From assembly GCA_002270565.1 (NCBI GenBank), contig NQMI01000124.1, positions 1 through 64,000 on the forward strand: a stretch of 64,000 bases of DNA, in the 5' to 3' direction. Source of the DNA: Stenocarpella maydis. Taxonomy: Eukaryota > Ascomycota > Sordariomycetes > Diaporthales > Diaporthaceae. Of this stretch, positions 23,533 to 35,406 are shown in pieces. Made by a program: the position numbers and the translations under genes. The notes below the pieces were generated by a model. That model saw only the letters and a program-made list of their open reading frames with translations, ran no database searches and had not been told where the DNA came from. How positions within the stretch are numbered: position 1 is the first letter of the stretch; each line of letters begins with the position of its first letter.

Positions 23533-26070
23533 ATGAACAGAGCCGCAAACTCAGGCGCATCAAGGATTATAAGGCGCTCTCCTAATGCGTGAGTCCCTAG
23601 CTTCAAGCCGTTCTGGTCGTCGTCACCTGTACGCCCTCCGATCAGACAGCACCCTGCTGACATTGTATCCAGATGCGAACGATGCCGCAAGCAGAAGATC
23701 AGATGCAGCGGATGCCTGCCCTGCGATGCGTGTACCAAGCGCAATCTAGCCTGTCATTTCAACGAGAGGCACCGCAAGGTTGTAGTCACGCAAGGGTATG
23801 AGCAATCCCGACAGGCACGAGCAAACTCATACAATACCTGACACGGACCTGACAAATCCCTGCCAGCTATATCCACGAGCTCCAGAGGAAGGCGTCCCGA
23901 CACGACGATGCGCCCTCCAGGCAGGAGACGCTGGGGATGCAGCGGCCAGCCGACGGCTTCGAACGCCCCTCGCCCCCGGGCCGCGGGGTCGGCGAGGCCC
24001 TGCAGCGAGGAGGCAGCCGGCAGTGCAACGGGGTGCGCGACGGCGACGGCGAGCCCTCGACACGCGGGTCGAGCGAGGAGCCGGGGCTGACCAACTTCCT
24101 GGCCACTGACTGCTCGACCTTCATGACGGCGAACAACGGCATGACGTTCTACCTGGGCTCGACGTCGAACTGGACCTTCACCCAAAAGATCCTCAGCATG
24201 GTGTATGAGCGTGTGTTCAGGAACCGCCTCCCGGACATGGGCCGGAACGTTGAGGGGCTGGGCAATGCATATGACCTCCAGTGGGACGGGGCACCGACCT
24301 GCGCTGACCCGCTCTCTGCGACTGTGCCGACCATCGACCATGCCATATACCTGATCAATGCTGTCAAGTTCCACTGCGCCCAGCTGTTTCATGTGTTTGA
24401 CGAGGACACGTTCATGCCAGCCCTGTATGCCTTCTACGAGAACCCGTCCGGCCGGAACGCAACCGACAAGGTGTGGCTGGTACACTTCATGGTCATCTTG
24501 GCCTTTGGCAAGGGCTTCACTGTCAACAGGGGCGGCAAGGACCCCCCCGGGGTTGAGTACTTCATACAGGCGCTCCAGATGCTGCCCAACATGATCATGC
24601 TGTGGAGGTACCCCGTGCACTCGGTCGAGGTCCTCACCTGTATCTCTTTATACCTGTGCTGCCTGGACTACCGGATCGTGGCGCACAACTTTGTGAGTCG
24701 GAACCCGTAGCCCTTCACCTCACAGCCATGCTGCTGACTTTTGATGACTTGCAGATGGGCCAGGCCATGCGCCTTGCCCTGAACTACGGGCTGCACACCA
24801 ACATCAGGGCAGACCGGTTCGGCAGCGCGTCGGTGGAGCGTATCCGCAGGGCCTGGTGGACCATCTTCATCCTGGACCGCGAGATGACAGCGGTCGCAGG
24901 GCTGCCGCAGTCCATCGAGATCCAGGATGTCTACTGTCAGCTGCCGGCGTTCTCGGGCTCCGTCACCAGGATCTCGGCGCTAAAGATGCAGCTCAAGCTG
25001 TCCCAGCTGATTGCTGATATCAACCGCAGTATGTCAAGACGGCCTGGCCCTGCCCAGAATCTGTTGGATACCCACTAAGAGGGGCTCAGACGTATATGGA
25101 GTCGGCGGCAGGCTCAATAGCGGGTTTCAAAGCGGCATCAAGGACGCCCTGGCAGACATTGCCGGCGCGCACGAGGAGCTTCAGCAGTGGTTCCCACTAT
25201 GTCTGGAGCAAAAGACTGATGGCATTTCGAAGACTTCTGCGTACCTCCATCTGGAGTACCACCGGGTCAGTCTTGGCTCTGAATTGTTAGAGCGTTCTCT
25301 CACATATCACGGCACTTGTTGACTTGATATCCTCAACAGTGTATCATCCTGGCCACGAGGCCTCTGCTGTTCTGCTTCCTGAAGCTCCGGCTCGAGTCCC
25401 TAGAAGGCTGCCAGTCCAAGCTGAACAGTTCTAGGACATCTCGTAACTTCATACAGACGTGCCTCGACTCTTCGATCCAGATCCTGACAATCCTGGAGTC
25501 GCTACTGGGGCAGTCTCTGATAGGTTTGTTCTCCCAGATATCAACTCATGTCCCGGTGGGGTGTATTGCGGGCTTACCTCAGGCGCAGACCCATTCCTGC
25601 CTTTTAGCCTGGACCAGCTGTCCGCGGCGACAATAAACGTCCTCGTGGCAATAGCGCTCGACCACAGCCTGATCGACAACGCCTCGAGGTGGATCATGGC
25701 CGCCTATTCCGTGTTCGACGACCTGATCTCGAGCGGGAACCAGGTCGCCGTGCTGCGGAAGGGGGAGCTGGACCACCTGAGGAAGATGCTGGAGGAGCTC
25801 AACACGGTGTCGCAGGCGGCGTGGCAGTCTGGTCACACGCCGCCCCACCACCAGCCGGGGGAAGGGCAGCAGTCTCCCCTGCAGGGCCCGCTGGCGGACT
25901 CGACGATATTTGTCTCCCGGGCTCCAGACTTTGACTCTTCGTGTCCGAATCTTGAAATTGACCCTGGAGAGCCGCTGACGACCACAGATCTCATGGATCT
26001 GGCCAACTCGATCGATGATATAGATATAGAGTGGATATCTCAGACTATAGGCCATGACAGAATTTGGTAG
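23533..26070 (+). CDS. Zn2Cys6 fungal transcription factor
   Basis: Seven exons fit with consistent phases: 23533-23588, 23673-23795, 23867-24692, 24755-25028, 25090-25265, 25340-25523 and 25583-26070, giving about 708 residues. The first splice places the binuclear zinc cluster near the start: C20-x2-C23-x6-C30-x5-C36-x2-C39-x6-C46. The middle carries the fungal-specific transcription factor domain, with the hallmark MGQAMRLALNYGLHT and RIRRAWWTIFILDRE. The C-terminus is acidic (LANSIDDIDIEW). Such proteins bind paired CGG triplets and often regulate adjacent genes. Its divergent position beside the Rieske oxygenase makes it the likely pathway regulator; that is inference. The exon set was assembled by eye, and the third exon's low-complexity linker is least certain. 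Confidence 0.85.
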
Positions 26071-26591
26071 CGAGGATGGCAGGAGGCAATCTTGGCGAAT
26101 GGGTCTCTCTACATGTCTGTTTCTGATTATGGTGGATTTTATCTGCTGCTGCCTGCAAGCATGTTGCCACCCATTGCAGTAGTCATTCGCTAGGATATTG
26201 CGCGAATGATGTCCGGGTGTGCAACCTTGTCTCATGCACACGGGGTATCTGATCTGATGACAAGATTGAAAGCGTGAGGGACTTGTACTCAGACCGAACG
26301 AGATACTCCGCAATGTGTAGAATGCCGGGGTGCGGCCGGGATAGGCGCCCACGAGGAATCGAGAGAATTGCCCCACCAAGTGCAGAGGTTCTAGCAAAGA
26401 AGCGTGGGGATCCCATACAGAATTCTGCCCGGGCAACATGTGTATTCCCGTATTTCCGCCGTTGGATGCTGGGCCGCAAGCCACACCATGGTAGCCCGGC
26501 GAGCTCGACCCATCCTCAATATGTCTGCCCTGCTTTGACAGAGATCAAATCCACGAAGGGATGTAAAGAAATTGAAGATCATGAGAAAGGG

Positions 26592-26632
<41 letters not shown>

Positions 26633-27166
26633 TTATTGGAGCAGCAAGAGGAGAAAAGGCAGGCCAAACAAGTCGGATATCAACAATACTACTCCGTACC
26701 CCGTACTACCCACCCCCCCCCATAAATCCGCTCGGTATAGTGCACTCTCAGCCTCTCCACAATGTATCCCCAGGGCGGGCCATGGTTAATCCCGCGGGAA
26801 GTGGGGAGGCGGAACTGGAGGGAGGCGGCCAGCGGCCGGGGCTTGCCACTGAGGAACTGCCGTGCCGGATCCGCGCATGTCACTGGCGACCTGCGGAGAC
26901 TCCGAGCTAAGCGGCTCATGAGAGGCGGGGCGAGAGGCTCATAGACTTTACTTTAATGAAATCTGCAGGGCAATGGCGCTGACGCTGAGCCCAAGACCAA
27001 CACAACACGAGCAAACGCGGCCCACGCTGGACATCCTGCTGGCCAGAACATCACCCTAGGAACCACTTACAACACCCAGGTAGTCCACGCCAGACGCCCT
27101 ACTCCTTGCCCACCCCCCAGGCTCTGCCGGCAGCAACCCCCCAGCCATATCGGATCCCCCTCCGCC
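26071..27166. other. intergenic with a 39-A tract
   Basis: This stretch separates the regulator from the maleylacetate reductase. It contains an uninterrupted run of 39 A at 26592-26630. No gene was recognised on either side of the run. Confidence 0.5.
26592..26630 (+). repeat. poly(A) homopolymer, 39 bp
   Basis: There are 39 consecutive A residues, flanked on the left by AGAAAGGG and on the right by CTTTATTGG. It could be a simple repeat, a retroposed tail or an assembly artefact. No adjacent retroelement sequence was recognised. Confidence 0.9.
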
Positions 27167-28242
27167 ATGCAGGAGTTTGAGTACAACGCCAACCCGGGCA
27201 GGGTGGTCTTTGGGCGCGGCACCATCAAGAGGCTCCCCGCCGAGCTGGAGCGCCAGGGCCTGTCCCGGCCGCTGCTCCTCACCACGCCGGAGCAGGTCGC
27301 GCAGGGCGAGCAGCTGCGGGCGGTACTGGGCGGCAGCGGCGTCGCGGGCGTCTTCGGCAGGGCCACCATGCACACGCCGACGGCGGTGACCGAGGAGGCG
27401 GTGCAGCACGCGCGGTCCGCCGGGGCCGACTGCGTCGTCTCCATCGGCGGCGGCTCGACCACGGGGCTGGGCAAGGCCGTCAGCATCCGCACGGGGCTGC
27501 CGCACGTGTGCGTGCCGACGACGTACGCGGGCAGCGAGATGACGCCCATCCTGGGCGAGACGGCCGGCGGGGCCAAGACGACGCGCTCCGACCCGCGCAT
27601 CCTCCCCGGGACCGTCATCTACGACGTCGACCTGACCATGACGCTGCCGGCGGGGCTGAGCGCCGTCAGCGGCGTCAACGCCATCGCCCACGCCGCCGAG
27701 GCGCTCTACGCGCGCAACACCAACCCCGTCATCAGCCTGCTGGCCGCCGAGGGCGCGCGGGCGCTCGCCGAGGCGCTGCCCGCCGTCGTGGCGGACCCGT
27801 CCGACGCCGGGGCCCGGTCCGGCGCGCTCTCGGCGCGTGGCTGTGCGGCACCTGCCTCGGCAGCGTGGGCATGTCGCTGCACCACAAGCTCTGCCACACC
27901 CTCGGCGGCAGCTTCGGCCTGCCCCACGCCGAGACGCACGCCGCCGTGCTGCCCCACGCCCTGGCGTACAACGCGCCGCGCGTCCCCGAGGCCATGGCGA
28001 GGCTGGCCGGGGCGCTGCCCGGCAGCGACGGCGACGCGGTCCGGGGGCTCAACCTGCTGCTGGAGAAGCTCGGGGTGAGGAGGGGCCTCGGGGAGCTGGG
28101 CCTCCGGGAGGAGGACATCGACAGGGCGGCCGACCTGGCCGTCAGCAACCCGTACTGGAACCCGCGGGAGGTCGAGAGGGCGCCGGTGAGGGAGCTGATC
28201 CGGAGGGCCTGGGCCGGCGAGCCCGCCAGGGCTGACCTGTGA
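27167..28242 (+). pseudogene. maleylacetate reductase (iron-type alcohol dehydrogenase) with a frameshift
   Basis: Codons 1-221 (27167-27829) read as an iron-type ADH of the maleylacetate reductase branch: the GRVVFGRGT start, GGGSTTGLGKA nucleotide-binding loop, PTTYAGSEMTP, and VNAIAHAAEALY with a metal-site His. At 27830-27831 the family sequence continues in another frame with LGAWLCGTCLGSVGM, HHKLCHTLGG and PHAETHAAVLPHALAYN, to a stop at 28240-28242. Two bases stand where one codon (expected Phe or Tyr) should be, so a single base is missing. The combined length, about 358, is normal. The enzyme reduces maleylacetate to 3-oxoadipate in hydroxyquinol/resorcinol catabolism. Flanking codons are otherwise well conserved and GC-rich, so this is either a recent loss or a one-base sequencing error. 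Confidence 0.85.
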
Positions 28243-29479
28243 GCCGCACGCCTGCTGCCCCCCCCCTGGGGCGGACGAACGTGGCACCGCCCGGGTGTCA
28301 TGGCTGACTGTGGGCTAATGACTCGTCCGGGGGTGTGTCCCGCATATACGGCGGCTGAGAGGCTCACGATGCCTCGCGCGCGCATCCTGCGGCGAGACAT
28401 AGCCGTGTCTGACACGCTGGCTGACCTGGCGCCTTGGCGATATAGATACACCCCAAAGGTGACGGGAGCAGCTGGCAAGCTCCAGGCCGCACAAGCCCAT
28501 GGGCTTGGATCCTTTGTGTGCTTCGCAAGATCAAACCTGAATAAAACAAACATTGCTACATTCCAAACCAGGCCCTCTTCATGTTGTGCCGCGCGTGTTG
28601 AATAACAGTCCAGCACGCTGTGGCTGCCGGCGAAAGCCTATCCGGTTCCAAACGGGTAGTTCAGTCATGAAGTAGGATGCGTGCTTATGCTGCGCGGTCA
28701 TGCACCAAAAGCCACAGTTGGATGCCCGTGCCTGGAGGATTCTCGCCCAGGGCCCTGGACACCTCTGGATCGTTTAGCGCTGTAGGTGGTGGGTACATAT
28801 GTCGGGGCCTGGGCAGGGGAGCCGTTGTCGCCGGTCTGCTCGTGCCAGGCCTCGTTGAAATGCAAAATCATTGCTGGGTATAAATCTCAAGACTCGGTCC
28901 CGAAAGCTTGTGAGGACCACCAAGGGCTGTCAGAGGCGATGCTAGCCTGGGCCTCTGAGGTGTTGATTGGAAATGTTCCCTGTCGGCCGTGACACAGCAG
29001 GCAGGACATGCGCTGGCGATGCTGCCGAGGCATTAATCTCTGCCGCGTCGACTCGGCGCAGATGAAGTGAGCTGGACTGACCAGAGGACTTTTGGTCCCT
29101 GGAATCCCGATTCGGATCCCATCCCTCCCGGCCTGGCTAGCGCAGCAACACTGGCCAAAAGCAGACATGCCATGTGGTATCCTGGCGTTCAGGCCAGCCT
29201 AGCCGCAGGCGCAGGCGCAGGCGCTCCTGCGGCTTCTTAATAAATGTGAATCCAAGGCTCCTGCATCATGTGTCTCCCCGGCTCCTCCAATTTCCAACCA
29301 TCATTGCCCGTGTGAAAGATGCCAGTGAGGGGAAAACCAAGGCCGCCTCGCCGTGCCGCCTGAAACCAGCACTACTGTTCCGAACCACCACCCCCCCCCC
29401 TCTTTTGAGACGAATCTACTCCGGGACAGCATCGCTGGGGAGATCTGTGCCATCCGCTAGATGGCCCGTGTGCATCAAG
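28243..29479. other. intergenic
   Basis: This stretch lies between the maleylacetate reductase and the Clr5 gene. No domain-bearing frame was found. A 9-10 C run lies near 29391-29400. Confidence 0.45.
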
Positions 29480-31089
29480 ATGAGCACAATGACCACACCA
29501 CCAGCGAGCCCGGCGTCACAGCAGCTGGTCGGCGCATGGGCGACGCCTGACGACTGGGTCAAGTTCCGGCCCATCATCACCCGGCACTACCGGGACGAGA
29601 ACATGAAGCTCAAGGAGCTCATCGCCTTCATGGACAAGACGTACGGGTTCCGGGCGACGTGAGTGCAGCCACCCACCCCTGCCATGGTCACCCAGGCACC
29701 GGAATCGCACTCAGCCATACTCATCGCCCCCGCAACAGAGCAAAGATGTACAAGGACCGCCTGACCAAGTGGCGCATCTCCAAGAACGTCAGGGCCAGCG
29801 ACATCACCACCATCGCGAGGAAGGACGACGGGGGCGACGCGGCACCGGCGCCCGAGTTCTACAAGGTGGGCGACCGCCTCATCCGGGCCGACAGGCTGCA
29901 GCAGGCCATGCAGAGGAGGGCCACCGTCGCGCGGCGGGCCCTGAGGAACGACAGCAAGGCGCGGGGCGCCAGCGCGAGCCCGAGCAGCCCCGGCTGGGAG
30001 GCGGCGGCGTGGGACCTTGTTGTTGCCCGCGGGGCCTCGTCGCCCCTGTCGCCGCGCATCAGCCCGCCCGACAGCATCCGGATCCCCGAGAGCATCCTGC
30101 TCCACAGCCGGGGCTACGTCCTCGGCACGCTCGAGAAGGCCGGGGCGGGCGGCGGGCTGGGCGCCGACCTCATCAGGCACGAGGGGCCGGTGCACCGGTG
30201 CCACATGGCGTTCGAGGAGACGCTGGCGAACCTCAGCCTCGTGTCCGGGCTCGACCGGGTGGCGTTCCGGTCGCTGGACGGGGCGTTCGAGCTCATCCGG
30301 CCGGGCCTCGTGGACGGGGACCCGCAGTTCGTGGTGGTGCTCGTGCAGATCATGGCGCTGTGCCTCTGGTTCCAGAAGCCCGACATCATGCAGATGCTCG
30401 TGTCGTACCTGCACGACCTGAGCAGGGTGGTGCTGGGGCCGGCCCACCCCGTCACGCTGATATGCCGGGACCTGCGGCAGGCCGGCGTGGAGGCGAGCCG
30501 CGACATCTGCAAGCTGGCGGCGGAGGCGGCGTGGCACCAGTTCCGCGGGTACCTGTACCCGTTCCGGACCGACTCGTTCGTGCGGCTGACGGCGACGTAC
30601 GCCGACATCCTCGACTCGCTGCGGCTGCACGACGAGCGCGAGGCGTTCCTGCGCTACGTGGTGGGCTCGTGCGACCCGGGCATCGTGCCGGTGGAGCAGC
30701 GGCTGCACCTCGAGCTGCACCTCGTCATGAGCCTGCGCCGGCAGGGCAGGTTCGCCGAGGCGCTGGGCCGGCTGGCGCGCATCCGCCAGGACATCATGGA
30801 CAACGAGCCCGCGCTCATGCGCGAGAGCGAGGAGCGCTGCGTCGAGCTGACGTACCAGGCCCTGCGCATCAACGCCATGTGCGAGTGCGACGGCGGCGAC
30901 GCCGAGCGGGGCAAGGCCTTCTTCCGCGAGGCCTTCGAGCTGATGCAGGAGAGGAACGGGCCCTACAGCCCCAGGACCACGAGGGCCCTGCGCGACCTGG
31001 CGCGGTACAGCGGGCACGACGAGGAGCTCATGAGGGACCTCGAGGACCGCCTGACGCGCTTCAGCCTCGAGGCCGAGACCCCTCTCTGA
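29480..31089 (+). CDS. Clr5-domain protein
   Basis: Two exons (29480-29658 and 29739-31089) give 509 residues. The splice joins the halves of the Clr5 domain: WVKFRPIITRHYRDENMKLK and FMDKTYGFRAT, then AKMYKDRLTKWRISKN. Clr5 is a short fungal domain found at the N-terminus of many proteins of unknown role, named after a fission-yeast silencing factor. The remaining 400 residues are mostly helical with Arg/Ala-rich text, including FRSLDGAFELIRPGL and repeated hydrophobic helix pairs as in TPR-like scaffolds. The ATG at 29480 was chosen because it is the first in frame and lies 15 codons before the domain. GC is very high, which leaves long open frames on the opposite strand that are shadows. 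Function is unknown. Confidence 0.8.
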
Positions 31090-32250
31090 GGCGCTGGGGC
31101 GTGAATACCTGGTGAGTGTGGGTGGTGCGTGTCGAGGTGGGCATATCTGGTGCCTGGCTGGTGTGTGGGAGACGAGGACAGACATTGATTGGGGGTGAAC
31201 CTTGGTCTGACGAGAGACAGCGGACGGCAGCCAGGCGGAACGGCTCGAGAGGCATCCCCATGGCCCTGCCACCACAGCAACAGCCGACGGACCCAGCCTC
31301 ACAGGCGGACACTGGGCAGCTCAGCACTCCCACTGAGTTCCTCCTGTCATCCGCCAGCTCGTCCTTCGGTTCCGGGCCATGAGGACTGAGCAGGACGCAC
31401 GAGGTGGCCGCACATACCCAGCATCCCACCCACCGGATCCTGTAGGCAGCCCCTTCAAACATGCCCGCCCCGCGCTGCATGTCACCACCCTCACTTGCCA
31501 ATCAACAACATAGCTGACGGCATTCTGTCCTCCTTCCTCAGCAGCGGTCCACCCCCACGCGCCCAGCCGGCAACGGCCCCAGCCTCGCCCAGCGCTCCTC
31601 GTCCACCCCTGCCGATTCGAAAGACACCAAACAGCCCAGTAGGGCCCCTGAGGCGCCCAGAGGAGGGACCCTCCCTTTTTCATACAATCTCAGATAGCCG
31701 CACCAGGTGGTCTATGCCGGCAATCCAACGGCTCCGGTATTAAGAGTCGGTTTCTCGGTCACGATGCGCTCCCAGGTAGCCCATGCCAACATTTTGTGAT
31801 GCATGGGCAGGGGCCATCTCGCAAGTCTTATTAGGCCAGGTATAACAAGATTTACTGGATGCCATACATAGCATACTTGCATCCGACTGGTAGCCTCCTT
31901 GAACACAGCGAGCTCCTACTCCTATCCCTTGTTCTTCTCTGTAGTCCAGTCCGCTCTTCGCCCCCCGTGGTCGGTTTCTTTCCCGTGAGACGTTCCTCAC
32001 AAGAAAAAGAAAAGAGGCGTGTCATGATATGAAATGAGTGCCATGCCTAGTTAATTACTAATGCTGGTATGCCCCTCGGGAAGTTGATCTCAAGCCATAC
32101 CACAGTCTTCACCGCCTGCTAAGACAACTAGGCGACACTTTATATCCTTGTTCTAAAATTCTTTCAATATCCGACATGAATCCACCGTAGGCGCCCCCCA
32201 AACATCCCCTTTGCTACCATGCTATGGATAATAATAGGTTTGAGAGCCTC
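31090..32250. other. intergenic
   Basis: This non-coding stretch runs from the Clr5 gene to the decayed ABC transporter. Nothing was recognised in it. Confidence 0.45.
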
Positions 32251-33944
32251 TCAGGCAGACTCAAGAGGAGTGGTTCTTGAGTTGAGAAACATCTGATTAA
32301 GTAAACTTGGAATCCGGCCTGGCAGCCAGGCTTCCAGGGTTGTCAAGTTCCGCCACCCTGCCTTGGTCTCAATGACCAACACCTCATCGCGATCCCGTAG
32401 GCCCTCGGCACTGTGCGGCACCGAGACCACGGCATGGTGGCAGGACTTGTCCCGTATGGCCGGCCTTCCGGACCAGACCATCCGTCTCCAGGTCCAGGCT
32501 GCTCCCACCACGTCAGCCCGCAGTTTCGCTAGAATCCAGATACACAAAATAGAAAAAGTGGCCATCGCTTACTTGCGGGCAATCTCGCCCATGCCAATCA
32601 TCTCGCCGCCCTGCACCATGGCCCGCGCTGGCGACAGGAGCCGCAGCTGTCCAGCCGACGAGGCCGCCTTCTTGGCGTGATGTCGGTTTGCAGCCTCCCC
32701 GACGCCTCCCCGGCATCCTGCTCGCCCCCTTCCAAGGGTGTCCCACAGACAGACGTCTCTCAGTATCGCGACCAGGTCATCATCAGGAAGCTTCCCCAGG
32801 GGGTCCACGTTGTCGCGTATGGTTCCTGGAATGACGACGGGCTCCGGTTGACAATCCCGCCTGTGTCTTTGCCAACCACGAACGAGACAGGTGCTCTGAG
32901 AGGGAAATACTTGGCGTTCAAAACCGGTATGCTAGTTACTATTTCGTAGAAATCGGGGTTATACTCGCCTGTCCACCGCGTTTAGGAAAGCAGCGTGCAA
33001 TGGCAATGCTGTCTTGGGGACGATTCGATGCAATAAAAGCCGGTATGTGCATCATCAGCGACCTGCAACAAGATCTTGAGAAAGCCTCTTGTGCTGAATC
33101 TGAACTGAAAAGGTGCCCAAACCCACATTCCTCCCAGGACCAAGCATATCAATGCGAATGCCCCAAACATCGCGCCGACTCTGATGTAGGTCGCGGCGCC
33201 GAACCCTTCCATTCCGCACTCATTGGCATCGGTCCAAAGAGTAATCCAAATTTCTGCGCAAAGGGGTTAGGCAGTGTACAACTTGTGTTCTCTTCAGGGT
33301 GTCTGTTCATTCTGAGGCATAAGACAGGCCCATAATTGGGACGTACGAGCCTCTCAGATATACCCTGGCCGTGAAGAAGAAGCCCGAGTGTCAGAAGGCC
33401 AACCTACCTCGTGACCAGCGGACGGAAATCTACCTGAGGAGAAAAGCCGGGGGCTCATGCTAGTCCCGAGACGGAGCAGACAGTGCAAGGACAAGTCCTC
33501 CCTGGAGCACAGTCTCAACAGCGGGTTCAGCCACCAGAGGAGGAACAGACCGAAGATGCTATTTGCTAACTCGGGCGGTGTATCCTTGTACCGGGCCTTC
33601 AACGCATTGGTCCTTGGAGACGACTCGAGAACGAGGACCAGCCCGCGAACTGCGAGTGTGGCAGTAAAGAGGCCGGCAGCCAGGGTGGCATCGGTGATGA
33701 TCCACAGGGTCGTGGGTCGAATAATATCCAGCAGGCCCAAGCGTCCATGTGCAGGATCGAACACATTGTGCAGCTGCAATGGCTGCTCAGGCTCGTCTCG
33801 AGTGCAGTGACGGGACGCACAAGCTCTCGCAGACGCCTGAAGGAAGGGACGTTGGTCGACGGCCAGGCGGATGACATGCCACATGACCAGAGCGACAGCT
33901 CTGCATGGGTCACCAAGGATATTTCCTCGGCCTGTTCCTTTCAC
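32251..33944 (-). pseudogene. decayed, internally deleted ABCC-type ABC transporter
   Basis: Minus-strand pieces in several frames resemble a fungal ABCC (MRP-like) exporter. At 33944-33354 lies an N-terminal membrane stretch ending in a cytosolic segment typical of the family (YKDTPPELANSIFGLFLLWWLNPLLR). Around 32850-32570 lie parts of the second nucleotide-binding domain: VVIPGTIRDNVDPLGKL, then a damaged signature region SAGQLRLLSPARAM. At about 32430-32370 is an H-loop-like text (VVSVPHSAEGLRDRDEVLVIE). A complete gene would need about 4.5 kb. Here the core membrane domain and NBD1 are missing and the frames shift repeatedly. An intact homologue would export conjugates or drugs. Confidence 0.75.
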
Positions 33945-34397
33945 TCGTCAACGCCATCCTTCAACGTCATCCTCCGGGCACAACACAGGCCAAAGGCACC
34001 AATCTTCCGACAGCCTTCTGGTCCTCAGAAGCCGTGGGAGAAATTGGCTGCTGGGAGAACAGCCTTATGTCCACTTCCAATCTTTTCCGGTGACAAAGCT
34101 CTACTAGTCTGCTCGTCACGGCGGACAAGCTATCAACACCGTCGATGCCAGTTGCAGGCGACCCTGGAGGCATCTAGTGTAGCATGGTTTTACTGAGAAA
34201 GTAATTTGCAGGGTAATTGGTGTGTGCTCTTAATTTCAAGGCGAGCCCCGAATCAATAGATACTTTGCTTCCGCCCTGGTTTACGCCTGCCTGGCCAAGG
34301 TGCATGCTGATCACCGGCGCGGTCAATCCTGCTCGTGCCTACAGACCGAAATTGATGTTGAACGACGACAATCTCTCAGGTTCTCCGGGTCTCCAAT

Positions 34398-34509
34398 GAA
34401 AAAAATAAAAAATAAAAAATGAAAAATGAAAAATAAAAATAAAAATAAAAATAAAAATAAAAAATAAAAAATAAAAATAAAAATAAAAATAAAAAATAAA
34501 AATAAAAAA
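34398..34509 (+). repeat. A-rich (AAAAAT)-type microsatellite
   Basis: About 112 bp are made of AAAAAT and AAAAAAT units with occasional G. It is non-coding. Confidence 0.95.
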
Positions 34510-35143
34510 CCAGCGCCTTTGGGAGGCGGCCCAAGGGCGTTTCTGCACCAGATGCATCTGTATGCCAATGGGCGCATGCCCTCTGCAAGATGAGATCAGG
34601 CGTCAATTAGAAGGCGCAAAAGAAGTGCAGTCTGGGCCAAGTCAGCCTCGACACGGCTGGACTGATAGCGGTACATTTTGACCGGGGAAAAACTCCCACG
34701 CAGACAACACGAGTGCAGCTTTCACCTGAGACAGGCCTGGGCTAATGAAGGATAGGCGCAAGCGAAGGATTGCACTAAATTGGGGAGCCTGTGGCACCTG
34801 ACCAAGACAACGTGGACGTGCCTCGGCAAGGCAGCAACGTAAGGCAGAGAGACGTCTGATGGACCAGCCTGTCAGCCTGTCGGAGAGCCTCCAGGTCTGG
34901 CGGGGGATGCTATCTAATGCAGGACTTGGTATAGTACCGTGGTAGACGGTGAAGAGGCTTGAGATGGCCTGGGGCAGTGCTCAGATATACGGTACGGTGG
35001 AACCCCGAGTCAGCCCTAGTCGAGATGGAACAGAAGACGGTGGCTAAGCAGTTGCAGGCTACGTCACCTGCAGATCGGGGCCTCGTTGCATGCTAATGAC
35101 AGGGAAGGGTAAGTGAACTATCTAGACTACCTGCTAGGTACCT

Positions 35144-35146
<3 letters not shown>

Positions 35147-35177
<31 letters not shown>
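35147..35177 (+). repeat. (TA)n microsatellite
   Basis: About fifteen TA units directly abut an ACCTAGGT palindrome, about 230 bp before the DUF1399 gene start. Confidence 0.95.
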
Positions 35178-35182
<5 letters not shown>

Positions 35183-35406
35183 CTACTTAAGGTGTCCTGC
35201 TGGCCCGAGACTGTCTTGGACCTTCTGGAACAAATAGGACCTACCCGACGTTGCACCCAACTGGCTGCTTACTGTGCACGGAGTATTGAATGTTGATGTA
35301 GTAATAACCCCAGACATCTGGACCCTCTGCAGCCTCCCCACTTCCCCAGAGCCCACTGCAGTGTGCGCTGAAGCCCAGGGTGCAGCTCCTGCAAGGGCCA
35401 GTCAAG

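Larger units (their letters stand above)
33945..35406. other. intergenic with two microsatellites
   Basis: The stretch lies upstream of the DUF1399 gene. It carries an A-rich microsatellite at 34398-34509, a TA repeat at 35147-35177 and ACCTAGGT at 35140-35147. Remnants of the ABC transporter's extreme N-terminus may extend a little into 33945-34150. Confidence 0.5.

Noticed and set aside
29587..31302. 571-codon open frame antisense to the Clr5 gene
   Set aside because: Composition is that of a shadow frame in very GC-rich DNA (Arg/Ala/Gly/Val/His strings). The plus strand carries the recognisable domain.
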